Below, piece by piece: positions 34,383 to 43,218 of a DNA stretch of 64,000 nt. Source of the stretch: Amycolatopsis tucumanensis (GTDB taxonomy: Bacteria > Actinomycetota > Actinomycetes > Mycobacteriales > Pseudonocardiaceae); NCBI RefSeq assembly GCF_021654135.1, contig NZ_JAKGSD010000037.1, positions 1-64,000 of the forward strand, written 5' to 3'. The position numbers and the translations under genes were made by a program. Below the pieces are notes generated by a model, which was not told the DNA's origin, ran no database searches, and was given only the letters and a program-made list of their open reading frames with translations. Every line of letters starts with the position of its first letter. Positions within the stretch are counted from its first letter, which is position 1.

Positions 34383-34826
34383 ATGAACGACACCCCTCGC
34401 CTCCCCGGACTCCGGCTCGCCGACGCCGATGCGCTGGTGAACAGCGCGCTGGGCGTCGCCGCGGAGCGGGGCTTCCCGCCACTCGCGGTGGCCGTCCTCG
34501 ACGTCGCCGGGGAGGTGATCGCGCTGCGGCGGGCGGACGGCGGCATGCCCATGACCAGCCGCATCGCGGTGGCCAAGGCGCGCACCGCGTTGCTCACGCT
34601 GCGGCCGTCCGGGGCGCTCGAGCTGCCCGGCGCGATCGTCGGCAGCATCCAGCACCTCTACGACGGCGACTACGTCCCGTTCGCGGGCGGGGTCCTGGTC
34701 ACCGACGGGGATGTGGTCCTCGGCGCCGCGGGCGCCTCCGGCGGTCACGCCCGCGAGGACGACGAGGCCGTGCGCACCGCCGTGCAGCGCTGGCAGGAGG
34801 ACCTGCTGCGCCGCGACCCCGGCTGA
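34383..34826 (+). CDS. GlcG/HbpS-like heme-binding family protein
   Basis: 147 residues, one GlcG/HbpS domain. Typical stretches are ALGVAAERGFPPLAVAVLDVAGEVIALRR, MTSRIAVAKARTAL, and the glycine-rich GGVLVTDGDVVLGAAGASGG. HbpS of Streptomyces binds heme and acts in redox sensing; GlcG genes are found next to glycolate oxidase. Neither context is present here, so the ligand is unknown. It follows the decarboxylase on the same strand, probably co-transcribed. Confidence 0.82.
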   Translation: MNDTPRLPGLRLADADALVNSALGVAAERGFPPLAVAVLDVAGEVIALRRADGGMPMTSRIAVAKARTALLTLRPSGALELPGAIVGSIQHLYDGDYVPFAGGVLVTDGDVVLGAAGASGGHAREDDEAVRTAVQRWQEDLLRRDPG

Positions 34827-34843
34827 TCGGGGAAGCTCGGCGC

Positions 34844-35227
34844 ATGGTCTCGGTATTGCAGAACGTCGCGATCGACTGCGCGGACGCCTACGAGCTGGCC
34901 CGGTTCTGGAGCGCGGTGACCGGCCGTCCGCTGCACCCGGACGACCGGCCGGGCGAGCCGGAGACGCAGGTGCTGCTCGCCGAGGGTCCGGTGCTGCACT
35001 TCAACCAGGTGCCGGAGCCCAAGACGATCAAGAACCGGATCCACCTGTGCCTGCGCCCGGAGACCTCGCGCGACGAGGAGGTGGCGCGGTTGCTGGGCCT
35101 CGGCGCCACGTTCGTCGCCGATCACCGGAACCCGGACGGGTCCGGCTGGGCCGTCCTCGCCGACCCCGAGGGCAACGAGTTCTGCGTGCTCCGCAGCGAC
35201 TCCGACCGGGCCGCCATGGAGTCCTGA
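34844..35227 (+). CDS. VOC (glyoxalase/dioxygenase fold) protein
   Basis: 127 residues, one VOC module: LQNVAIDCADAYELARFWSAVTG with the first fold half, and GWAVLADPEGNEFCVLRS at the second metal-ligand site. Family members act as glyoxalases, dioxygenases or resistance proteins; sequence alone does not indicate which. Its last 106 bases overlap the convergent LysR gene, so part of its C-terminus (after LRSD) is read from the same DNA as the LysR tail. Confidence 0.8.
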   Translation: MVSVLQNVAIDCADAYELARFWSAVTGRPLHPDDRPGEPETQVLLAEGPVLHFNQVPEPKTIKNRIHLCLRPETSRDEEVARLLGLGATFVADHRNPDGSGWAVLADPEGNEFCVLRSDSDRAAMES

Positions 35228-36114
35228 CCCGCCTGGGCAGTCCCGAGCGTGGTGTCGATGAACGCGCGGGTCGCCGCGGTCACCGGGCCGCCGCGGTGCA
35301 CCAGCCACTGCGGCAGCCGCTCCGGCGGGTCGAACCGGTAGACGTCCGCGCCCGCCCGTACCGCGAGGTCGGACCAGCCGTCCGGCATCAGCCCGGCGCC
35401 GATGCCCTTGAGCACCATCGGCAGCACCACGCCCCGGTCCCCGGCCTCGGCCGCGATCGTCATGTCGCCGACGGTCGCGGCCAGCCGGTCGAACAGGGCC
35501 CGCACCGCGGTGGCCGGCTTGGTGACCACGAACCGCATGCCGCGCAGCACCTCCGGGCTCACCGACGGCCCCGGCACGTCCAGCGCGCCGGGCGGCACGA
35601 CCAGCAGGAACTCCTCGTCCCGCAGGTGGTGCGTCACGAGCCCCTGCCCGGACGGGCGCTCCGCGCTGCCGCACACCCCGACCTCGCACCGGCCCTGCAG
35701 GACCATCGCGACCACCTCGGCCGCCGACATCGCCGACGAGGTGCTGACGGTGACCCCCGGGTGCCGCCGGGCAAGCTCGGCGATCACGCTGGTCACCGGT
35801 TCCAGCCCGGACGACGAGGTCGCGGCGACGTCCACCCGCCCGGCCGCGCCGTCCCCGATCGCCCCCGCCGCGGCCCGCAACGCGTCCAGGTCGCGCAGCA
35901 CCAGCCGGGCCCGGTCGGCCAGCGCCTCCCCGGCGGTGCTCAGCACGGCGTGCCGCCCGACCCGGTGGAACAGCGTGACGCCCAGCTCGTGCTCGAGCTT
36001 GCCGATCGAGCGGGACAGCGAGGGCTGCGCGACGTGCAGCGCCTTGGCCGCCGCGGTGAACCCGCCGTGCTCGACGATCGCGATGAAGTACTCCAGCTGG
36101 CGGCGTTCCACCAC
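35122..36114 (-). CDS. LysR-family transcriptional regulator, probable control of the GGT-like gene
   Basis: 330 residues. N-terminal helix-turn-helix RRQLEYFIAIVEHGGFTAAAKALHVAQPSLSRSI and EHELGVTLFHRVGR; effector domain VDVAATSSSGLEPV ... VGVCGSAERPSGQG. The last 35 residues are polar and overlap the VOC gene. It is divergent from the gamma-glutamyltransferase-like gene over 83 bases that contain a textbook LysR T-N11-A dyad at 36125-36139. Confidence 0.9.
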   Translation of the reverse strand: MVERRQLEYFIAIVEHGGFTAAAKALHVAQPSLSRSIGKLEHELGVTLFHRVGRHAVLSTAGEALADRARLVLRDLDALRAAAGAIGDGAAGRVDVAATSSSGLEPVTSVIAELARRHPGVTVSTSSAMSAAEVVAMVLQGRCEVGVCGSAERPSGQGLVTHHLRDEEFLLVVPPGALDVPGPSVSPEVLRGMRFVVTKPATAVRALFDRLAATVGDMTIAAEAGDRGVVLPMVLKGIGAGLMPDGWSDLAVRAGADVYRFDPPERLPQWLVHRGGPVTAATRAFIDTTLGTAQAGQDSMAARSESLRSTQNSLPSGSARTAQPDPSGFR

Positions 36115-36124
36115 ACTCCCATCG

Positions 36125-36139
36125 ATAGCGAACGGCTAT
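36125..36139. promoter_or_regulatory. LysR-type T-N11-A operator
   Basis: ATAGC-GAACG-GCTAT is an interrupted dyad with perfect five-base arms, and T36126 and A36138 give the classic LysR spacing. It lies 11 bases upstream of the LysR start and 59 bases upstream of the GGT-like gene, the expected position for autoregulation plus activation of the divergent gene. Confidence 0.6.
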
Positions 36140-36197
36140 GGCGATGGTGTCACAGATGTCTTGGACGTTCACCCGGTCGAGGGTGTCTACTCGAACC

Positions 36198-37985
36198 GTG
36201 TTCACCACCCGCCCGACGCTGCAAGGCACCCATGGCATGGTGTCGTCGACCCACTGGCTCGCCTCCGCCACCGCGATGGCGGTGCTGGAGGACGACGGCA
36301 ACGCCTTCGACGCGGCCGTGGCCGCCGGGTTCGTGCTGCACGTCGTCGAACCGCACCTGAACGGCCCGGCCGGTGAGGTGCCGATCATCCTCGCGCCCGC
36401 CGGGCAGGCGCCGCGCGTGCTGTGCGGGCAGGGCCCGGCCCCGGCCGGGGCGACGGTCGCGCACTACACCTCGCTCGGCCTGGACCTGGTGCCCGGCACC
36501 GGCCCGCTGGCCGCAGCCGTGCCCGGCGCGTTCGACGCGTGGATGCTGCTGCTGCGCGACCACGGCACGAAGACGCTGGCCGAGGTGCTGAAGTACGCGA
36601 TCGCCTACGCCGAGAACGGGCACCCGGCGGTGGAGCGGATCGGCTCGACCGTCGCCAGCGTGCGGGAGCTGTTCGAGACCGAGTGGACCAGCTCGGCGGA
36701 GGTGTACCTGCGCGACGGGCGCCCGCCGGCGCCCGGCGAGATGCTGCGCAACCCGGCGCTGGCCGCGACCTGGCGGCGCGTGATCGCCGAGGCCGAGGCC
36801 GCCGGCCCGGGCCGGGAGACGCAGATCGACGCCGCCCGCCGGATCTGGCGCGAGGGCTTCATCGCCGAGGCGATCGCCGAGGCCGCCGCCCGGCCGACCA
36901 TGGACACCTCCGGCGAGCGGCACGCCGGCACCCTGACCGCCGACGACCTCGCCGCGTTCGAGGCGGGCTACGAGGACCCGGTCACCTACGACTGGCAGGG
37001 CTGGACGGTCGCGAAGTGCGGACTGTGGAGCCAGGGGCCGTCGTTCCTGCAGCAGCTCGCCCTGCTGCCGGACGGCCTCGAGTACGGCACCCCGGACTAC
37101 CTGCACACGCTGATCGAGGGCACCAAGCTCGCCATGGCCGACCGCGAGGCGTGGTACGGCGACAGCGCGGACGTCTCCCTGGACACCCTGCTTTCCGTGT
37201 CCTACAACGAATCCCGCCGCGCCCTGATCGGCGAGCGGGCGTCGGCGGAGCTGCGGCCGGGTTCGCCGGACGGACGCCGGCCGCGGCTGAGCAAGCAGGC
37301 CGAACTGTCCGTCGGTGGCGCGGTCCCGCCGCCACCGGCCGCGGGCGCGGGTGAGCCGACCGTCGCCAAGGACGGCGCGACGCGCGGCGACACCTGCCAC
37401 CTCGACGTGGCCGACCGGTGGGGCAACATGATCGCCGCCACCCCGAGCGGCGGCTGGCTGCAGTCCAATCCGGTCATCCCGGCGCTCGGTTTCCCGCTGG
37501 GCACCCGGCTGCAGATGTCCTGGCTGGACGAGGGGCTGCCCAACTCGCTGGTGCCGGGCCGCCGCCCACGCACGACGCTGTCCCCGTCGATGGCGCTGCG
37601 CGACGGTGTGCCGGTGCTCGCGTTCGGCACGCCCGGCGGGGACCAGCAGGACCAGTGGAGCGTGCATTTCTTCCTCGCCGTCGCGTTGCGGCAAAAGGTG
37701 CGCGGAAGTCTCGATCTGCAGGGCGCGATCGACGCCCCGAACTGGCACACCGACAGTTTCCCGAGTTCGTTCTACCCGCGCGCGATGCGTCCCGGAAGTG
37801 TCACCGTGGAATCGCGGATCGGCGATTCCACGATCGCCGAACTGCGGCGGCGCGGGCACGACGTCGAAATCGCCGGCCCGTGGTCGGAAGGCCGCCTCTG
37901 CGCGGTCGCCCGCGACCCGGAAACCGGTGTCCTGTCAGCGGGTTCGAACCCGCGCGGCATGCAGGGCTACGCCGCCGGACGGTAG
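36198..37985 (+). CDS. Gamma-glutamyltransferase-family protein (cytoplasmic form)
   Basis: 595 residues. The Ntn-hydrolase nucleophile is Thr399 in TRGDTCHLDVADRWGNM, where the precursor would be cleaved into large and small subunits; downstream PSGGW and LGTRLQMSWLDEGLPNSL, then RPRTTLSPSMAL and FGTPGGDQQDQW follow the GGT small-subunit order. The large-subunit AVAAGFVLHVVEPHLNGPAGE is also typical. No signal peptide is present. Family members cleave gamma-glutamyl bonds or act as acylases. The GTG at 36198 follows the LysR-type dyad; an upstream ATG at 36138 overlaps that dyad and is less likely. Confidence 0.87.
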   Translation: MFTTRPTLQGTHGMVSSTHWLASATAMAVLEDDGNAFDAAVAAGFVLHVVEPHLNGPAGEVPIILAPAGQAPRVLCGQGPAPAGATVAHYTSLGLDLVPGTGPLAAAVPGAFDAWMLLLRDHGTKTLAEVLKYAIAYAENGHPAVERIGSTVASVRELFETEWTSSAEVYLRDGRPPAPGEMLRNPALAATWRRVIAEAEAAGPGRETQIDAARRIWREGFIAEAIAEAAARPTMDTSGERHAGTLTADDLAAFEAGYEDPVTYDWQGWTVAKCGLWSQGPSFLQQLALLPDGLEYGTPDYLHTLIEGTKLAMADREAWYGDSADVSLDTLLSVSYNESRRALIGERASAELRPGSPDGRRPRLSKQAELSVGGAVPPPPAAGAGEPTVAKDGATRGDTCHLDVADRWGNMIAATPSGGWLQSNPVIPALGFPLGTRLQMSWLDEGLPNSLVPGRRPRTTLSPSMALRDGVPVLAFGTPGGDQQDQWSVHFFLAVALRQKVRGSLDLQGAIDAPNWHTDSFPSSFYPRAMRPGSVTVESRIGDSTIAELRRRGHDVEIAGPWSEGRLCAVARDPETGVLSAGSNPRGMQGYAAGR

Positions 37986-38010
37986 TCGGCGGCAATCCGG
38001 AAAACGGAAG

Positions 38011-38047
38011 ACAGCGGTTCGGACCATCCCCCCGGACCGCTGTTTCT
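38011..38047 (+). terminator. Rho-independent terminator after the GGT-like gene
   Basis: A 12-base stem (38011-38022 against 38032-38043, one G-U type mismatch) with a nine-base loop, followed by TTTCTTCC. It begins 26 bases after the GGT-like stop and separates that gene from the dipeptide ABC operon. Confidence 0.75.
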
Positions 38048-38162
38048 TCCTGCCCGCACCGCAGCGGAAAATCGTTACCCGAATTAACCCGCCGGAAATC
38101 GATGACAAACAACGGGAAACTACCGTAAGCTGCGCACACGTTCGATCGCGCGGGAGTTTTCC

Positions 38163-39803
38163 ATGGCCCTCAAGAATTCGCGGTGGCGCATTCTCGCGCC
38201 CTGCGTGGCGCTCACCGCGGCACTGGCGGCGTGCGTGCCGGTGCAGCACGTGGCGAGCACCGCCGAGCACACCGACGACTACGGGACGCCCGTCGGCGCC
38301 CAGCCGGTCCGCTCCGGGGGCGAGCTCGTGATGGGCCTGTCGTCCGAACCGGACCGGCTCGACCCGACCACGTCCAGCTCGCTCTACACCCGGTACGTGA
38401 TGAGCACGATCTGCGAGAAGCTCTACGACCTCGACGCGAGCGGGCAGATCGTGCCGCAACTGGCCACCGGCCTGCCCACGACGTCGCCGGACGGGCTGAC
38501 CGTGACGATCCCGGTCCGCACCGGGATCACCTTCGCCGACGGCACCCCGTTCGACGCCACGGCCGTGCGCACCAGCCTGCAGCGCCACCTCACGCTCAAG
38601 GGTTCCCAGCGCACCAGCGAGATGGGCCCGGTGCGCGCCGTCGAGGCGCCGGACCCCGGCCACGTCGTGCTGACGTTCAGCAGGCCGTTCGCGCCCATCA
38701 CCGCCGCGCTGGCCGACCGCGCCGGGATGATCCTGTCTCCCGCGGCGCTGGCCGCGCAGGGCACGAACTTCGGCGATCACCCGGTGTGCGTGGGGCCGTT
38801 CAAGTTCGTCAAGCGGGTTCCGCAGACCTCGATCGAGGTCGAGCGCGACCCGCTGTACTACGACGCGGCGCAGGTCCACCTCGACCGCATCGTCTACCGG
38901 ATCATGCCCGACGCCAACATCCGCGCGGCGAACCTGCGCTCCGGCGACATCCAGGTGGCCGACACGATCTCGCCGCAGGACGTGGACGCACTGGCCAAGG
39001 ATCCGGACCTGAAGGTGCTGCAGTCGTCGTCGCTGGGCTACCAGGGCGTCACGATCAACACCGGCAACGTCGACGGCGCGGGCACCCCGGTCAAGCCGAT
39101 CGACACCCCGCTGGCCCGCGATCCGCGGGTGCGCCAGGCGTTCGCGTCGGCTGTGGACCGGCAGACGCTCGTCGACACGGTCTTCAACAACTGGTTCGAC
39201 GTCGCCTGCTCCCCCATCGCGCCGCAGTCGCCCTACGCCACCCCGGCCAGCGACGCCTGCCCGGCCTACGACCCGGCCCGCTCGCGGCAGCTGCTCGCCG
39301 AAGCCGGTGTGCCCACGCCTTTCACCGTGACACTGCAGGTGTCCAACACCCAGGACCAGCTGCGTTACGCCCAAGCGCTGCAGGCCAGCGTCGCCGAGGG
39401 CGGGTTCGACCTCAAGATCGTGCCGGTCGAGTACTCGACCCTGCTGGACGTGCAGAAGCGCGGGGACTTCGAGCTGCTGCAGCTGGGCTGGTCGGGCCGC
39501 ATCGACCCGGACGGCAACACCGCGCGGTTCCTGTCCACCGGCTCCGGCGGCAACTACGGCGGGTTCTCCTCGGCCGAGCTGGACGACCTGCTCACCCGCG
39601 CCGCCCGCGCCGCCACCACCGCCGAACGCGCTGATCTCTACGGCCAGGCGACGAGCGTGATCCAGCGGGAGAACCCGATCGTCTACACCTACCGGCTGCG
39701 CAACCTGACCGTCCACTCGGCACGGATCGCCGGCGTGGAGGTCTACTCCGACGGCGTGGTCCGGCTCGGCAGGGCCGCCTTCCGCGCGGACCAGGAGGGC
39801 TGA
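38163..39803 (+). CDS. ABC transporter substrate-binding lipoprotein, family 5 (dipeptide/oligopeptide)
   Basis: 546 residues. Lipoprotein signal with LAAC lipobox (Cys near residue 24), then the DppA/OppA fold: GGELVMGLSSEPDRLDPTTS, ICEKLYDLD, GPFKFVKRVPQTSIEVERDP, and the C-terminal IDPDGNTARFLSTGSGGNYGGF. It feeds peptides or related solutes to the permease pair and ATPase encoded directly downstream. The first gene of a four-gene operon; the start ATG is preceded by a GGGAG and follows a separate terminator for the GGT-like gene. Confidence 0.92.
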   Translation: MALKNSRWRILAPCVALTAALAACVPVQHVASTAEHTDDYGTPVGAQPVRSGGELVMGLSSEPDRLDPTTSSSLYTRYVMSTICEKLYDLDASGQIVPQLATGLPTTSPDGLTVTIPVRTGITFADGTPFDATAVRTSLQRHLTLKGSQRTSEMGPVRAVEAPDPGHVVLTFSRPFAPITAALADRAGMILSPAALAAQGTNFGDHPVCVGPFKFVKRVPQTSIEVERDPLYYDAAQVHLDRIVYRIMPDANIRAANLRSGDIQVADTISPQDVDALAKDPDLKVLQSSSLGYQGVTINTGNVDGAGTPVKPIDTPLARDPRVRQAFASAVDRQTLVDTVFNNWFDVACSPIAPQSPYATPASDACPAYDPARSRQLLAEAGVPTPFTVTLQVSNTQDQLRYAQALQASVAEGGFDLKIVPVEYSTLLDVQKRGDFELLQLGWSGRIDPDGNTARFLSTGSGGNYGGFSSAELDDLLTRAARAATTAERADLYGQATSVIQRENPIVYTYRLRNLTVHSARIAGVEVYSDGVVRLGRAAFRADQEG

Positions 39804-39808
39804 CACCG

Positions 39809-40765
39809 ATGCTGCGTCACCTTCTGCACCGGCTCTGGCAGTCCGCGCTGACCCTGGTGCTCGCCTCGATCGTGGTGTTCGCCGGCGTGCGGGCGCTGCC
39901 CGGCGACCCGGCGCTGGCGATGGCCGGTGAGGAGGCCGATCCGGAGACGCTCGCCGCGGTGCGTGCCCAGCTCGGCCTCGACGACCCGCTGCCGGTGCAG
40001 TACCTCAAGTTCCTCGGCCACGCGCTCACCGGCGACTTCGGCCGGTCGACCCGCACCGGCACCCCGGTGTCGGAGATGATCGGCACGACCCTGCCGGTCA
40101 CCGTGGAGCTCGCGGTGTACGCGATGCTGATCGCGGTGCTGGCCGGGCTGTTGCTCGGCGTGCTCGCCGCGGTGTTCCGCGGGCGCTGGCCGGAGTGGGC
40201 GGCCAACGGGTTCTCGCTGTTCGCGCTGTCGGTGCCGACGTTCTGGCTCGGCATCCTCGCGGTGGTGTACCTGTCCGTCCAACTGGGATGGTTCCCGGCG
40301 TCGGGTTACGTGTCGCCACTGAAGGATCCGGTGCGCGGCCTGTACTACCTCACGCTGCCCGCGGTGATCCTCGGCCTGTCGCACGCCGCGGTCGTGCAAC
40401 GGCAGACCCGGTCGTCGATGGTCGGCACGCTCACCGCCGACTACGTGCGCACCGCCCGCGCGAAGGGGCTGGGGCGCGGCGCGGTGGTCTTCCGCTACGG
40501 GCTGCGCAACAGCCTGATCGTGGTGACCACGATCGTCGGACTCCAGCTCGGCGGGCTGATCGCCGGTGCCGTGGTCACCGAGCGGATCTTCAGCCTGCCC
40601 GGCATCGGCAAGCTCACGCTCGACTCGGTGTTCAGCCGCGACTACCCGGTGATCCAGGCCGTCGTGCTGGTGATCACCTTCGCCTACATCGTCATCAACC
40701 TGCTGGTCGACGTCCTCTACACGGTCATCGACCCGCGGGTCCGGGTCTCCGGGAGGGCCACATGA
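39809..40765 (+). CDS. Dipeptide/oligopeptide ABC permease, DppB type
   Basis: 318 residues, six helices. DppB hallmarks are LPGDPALAMAGEEAD near residue 30, GDFGRSTRTGTPV in the periplasmic loop, and the EAA loop ADYVRTARAKGLGRGAVVFRYGLRN near residue 210, ending FSLPGIGKLTLDSVFSRDYP. It starts 6 bases after the binding protein stop, and its own stop overlaps the next permease by four bases (ATGA). Confidence 0.93.
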   Translation: MLRHLLHRLWQSALTLVLASIVVFAGVRALPGDPALAMAGEEADPETLAAVRAQLGLDDPLPVQYLKFLGHALTGDFGRSTRTGTPVSEMIGTTLPVTVELAVYAMLIAVLAGLLLGVLAAVFRGRWPEWAANGFSLFALSVPTFWLGILAVVYLSVQLGWFPASGYVSPLKDPVRGLYYLTLPAVILGLSHAAVVQRQTRSSMVGTLTADYVRTARAKGLGRGAVVFRYGLRNSLIVVTTIVGLQLGGLIAGAVVTERIFSLPGIGKLTLDSVFSRDYPVIQAVVLVITFAYIVINLLVDVLYTVIDPRVRVSGRAT

Positions 40766-41634
40766 CCGCGATCGCCGAACCGCCTGCCCCCGTGGGCCGG
40801 GTGCGCGGCCGGGTGCTGGGAAACCTGCTGCGCAACCCGATGGGCGTCACCGGCGGCGTGCTGCTGCTGATCGTGCTCGTCGCCGGGGTGTTCGCCCCTT
40901 GGCTCGCCCCCTACGCACCGTCCGAAGTGCACTTCACGACCCCGTTCCAGCAACCGGGAACCGTCGGGTTCGCGCTGGGCACCGACGACCTGGGCCGCGA
41001 CGTGCTGTCCCGCGTGCTGTACGGCACCCGCACCTCGCTCGAGGTCGGGCTGTTGTCGGTGGCGCTCGCGATCGTGGTCGGGGTCCCGCTGGGACTGCTG
41101 TCCGGGTACTGGCGGTGGCTGGACGCGATCGTGTCCCGGCTGACCGACCTGATGCTCGCGTTCCCGTTCCTGCTGCTGGCGGTCGGGCTCGCCGCGATCA
41201 ACGGCGGCGGCCTGGTCAACGCCGCGGTCGCGCTCGGCATCGGCAACATCCCGGCGATGATCCGCGTGGTGCGGGCCGAGACGCTGCGGATGAAGGACAG
41301 CGACTTCGTGCTCGCGGCGCACACGATGCACGCCGGGCCGTGGCGGATCCTCGGTCAGCACGTGCTGCCCAACGCGGCGTCGGCGATCATCGTGCAGGCC
41401 ACGGTGATCATGCCGCAGGCCGTGCTCGGCGAGGCGATCCTGTCCTTCCTCGGGCTCGGCATCCAGCCGCCAGAGCCGAGCCTGGGGATCATGCTCTCCG
41501 ACGCGCAGCAGTACCTGTTCCGCACCGTGTGGCCCGGGGTGTTCCCGGGCATCGCGCTGGCCCTGATCTGCCTGGGCTTCAACCTGTCCGGCGACGCGCT
41601 GCGCGACGCACTCGACCCGAGGAGCTCCCGATGA
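40762..41634 (+). CDS. Dipeptide/oligopeptide ABC permease, DppC type
   Basis: 290 residues. Typical DppC pattern: N-terminal helix, periplasmic FALGTDDLGRDVLSRVLYGTR, EAA loop DFVLAAHTMHAGPWRILGQHVLP, and ILSFLGLGIQPPEPSLGIML near the C-terminus. The ATG overlaps the DppB-type stop, and its stop overlaps the ATPase start, both as ATGA, so the three genes are translationally coupled. Confidence 0.93.
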   Translation: MTAIAEPPAPVGRVRGRVLGNLLRNPMGVTGGVLLLIVLVAGVFAPWLAPYAPSEVHFTTPFQQPGTVGFALGTDDLGRDVLSRVLYGTRTSLEVGLLSVALAIVVGVPLGLLSGYWRWLDAIVSRLTDLMLAFPFLLLAVGLAAINGGGLVNAAVALGIGNIPAMIRVVRAETLRMKDSDFVLAAHTMHAGPWRILGQHVLPNAASAIIVQATVIMPQAVLGEAILSFLGLGIQPPEPSLGIMLSDAQQYLFRTVWPGVFPGIALALICLGFNLSGDALRDALDPRSSR

Positions 41635-43214
41635 CGGAACCGTTGCTGCGGGTCGAGGATCTGCGGGTGTCCTTCGGCGGCACCGAGGTGGTGCACGGCG
41701 CCGACCTGACGATCATGCCCGGCGAGCGGGTCGCCGTGGTCGGCGAGTCCGGGTCCGGCAAGTCCACGACGGCGCACGCGGTGCTGGGCCTGCTGCCCGG
41801 CGCCGGGCGGGTCACAGGCGGGCGGATCGTGGTGCGCGGCGAGGACGTCACCCACGCCGGCGAGAAGCGGATGCGGCGGCTGCGCGGCCGGGAGATCGGG
41901 CTGGTGCCGCAGGACCCGATGACCAACCTCAACCCGGTGGCGCGCGTCGGCAGGCAGGTCGCGGAAACGCTGGTGACGCACGGACTGGCGACCCGGCGGG
42001 AGGCGATGGCGCGGGCGGTGGAGATCCTCGGTGAGGCCGGGTTGCCCGAGCCGGCGCGGCGAGCGCGGCAGTACCCGCACGAGTTCTCCGGCGGCATGCG
42101 GCAGCGGGTGCTGATCGCCATCGGGCTGGCCTACCGCCCGGACCTGCTGATCGCCGACGAGCCGACCTCGGCGCTGGACGTGACCGTGCAGCGGCAGATC
42201 CTCGACCACCTCGACGGGCTGACCCGCGAGCTGGGCACGGCCTTGCTGCTGGTGACCCACGACCTCGGCCTGGCCGCCGAACGCGCGGACCGCGTGGTGG
42301 TCATGTCGCAGGGCCGGGTCGTGGAGTCCGGGCCGGCCCGGCGGGTCCTGACGGCGCCGGAGCACGAGTACACGCGGCGGCTGATCGCGGCCGCGCCCTC
42401 GCTCAAGGACCCGATGCCCGCCGTGGACCCGGCGCCACCGGTGCTGGAGGTTTCGGGGGTGTCGAAGGAGTTCCGGATCCGCGGCGGCGGGGGCGTGTTC
42501 ACGGCGGTGGCGGACGTGTCGTTCACCGTCGAACGCGGCCGCACCACCGCGATCGTCGGCGAGTCCGGCTCCGGCAAGACGACGACGGCCCGGATGGTGC
42601 TCGGGCTGGTCCCGGTGTCCGGCGGCACGATCCGCCTCGACGGCGAGGACGTGCTCGGCCTGCGCGGCGCCCGGCTGAAGGCGGCGCGCCGGGCGATGCA
42701 GCCGGTGTTCCAGGACCCCTACGCCTCGCTCGACCCGCTGTTCACCGTCGAGCGGCTGATCACCGAGCCGCTGCGGATCTTCCGCGTCGGTGACAAGGCG
42801 AGCCGGGCGGCGAAGGCGCGGGAGTTGCTCGACCAGGTGGCCCTGCCCGCGTCGACGGCGCACCGCTACCCCAATGAACTGTCCGGCGGCCAGCGTCAGC
42901 GGGTGGCGATCGCCCGCGCACTGGCACTGGGCCCGCGGCTGGTGGTGTGCGACGAGGCGGTGTCCGCGCTGGACGTCCTGGTGCAGGACCAGATCCTCAC
43001 CCTGCTGCGCACCCTGCAGGAGGAACTGGGGCTGAGCTACCTGTTCATCTCGCACGACCTGGCCGTGGTGAAGGCCATCGCGCACGACGTGGTCGTGATG
43101 CGCGCCGGACGGGTCGTGGAACAGGGCCCGGTCGCGAAGGTGCTCGAAGCCCCCGAGGAGCCCTACACGCGGCAACTGCTGGACTCGATCCCCGGCGCGG
43201 GTGTGCTCGCCTGA
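41631..43214 (+). CDS. Dipeptide ABC transporter ATP-binding protein, DppD-DppF fusion
   Basis: 527 residues containing two complete ABC cassettes, one per half. The first has GESGSGKST, FSGGMRQRVLIAIG and LLIADEPTSALD; the second GESGSGKTT, LSGGQRQRVAIARA and LVVCDEAVSALD, where the Walker B Pro is replaced by Ala (DEAVS), a common variant in DppF-type halves. In many bacteria these are separate proteins; the fused form is frequent in actinomycetes. Last gene of the operon, ending 4 bases from the convergent ROK regulator. Confidence 0.94.
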   Translation: MTEPLLRVEDLRVSFGGTEVVHGADLTIMPGERVAVVGESGSGKSTTAHAVLGLLPGAGRVTGGRIVVRGEDVTHAGEKRMRRLRGREIGLVPQDPMTNLNPVARVGRQVAETLVTHGLATRREAMARAVEILGEAGLPEPARRARQYPHEFSGGMRQRVLIAIGLAYRPDLLIADEPTSALDVTVQRQILDHLDGLTRELGTALLLVTHDLGLAAERADRVVVMSQGRVVESGPARRVLTAPEHEYTRRLIAAAPSLKDPMPAVDPAPPVLEVSGVSKEFRIRGGGGVFTAVADVSFTVERGRTTAIVGESGSGKTTTARMVLGLVPVSGGTIRLDGEDVLGLRGARLKAARRAMQPVFQDPYASLDPLFTVERLITEPLRIFRVGDKASRAAKARELLDQVALPASTAHRYPNELSGGQRQRVAIARALALGPRLVVCDEAVSALDVLVQDQILTLLRTLQEELGLSYLFISHDLAVVKAIAHDVVVMRAGRVVEQGPVAKVLEAPEEPYTRQLLDSIPGAGVLA

Positions 43215-43218
43215 GGCC

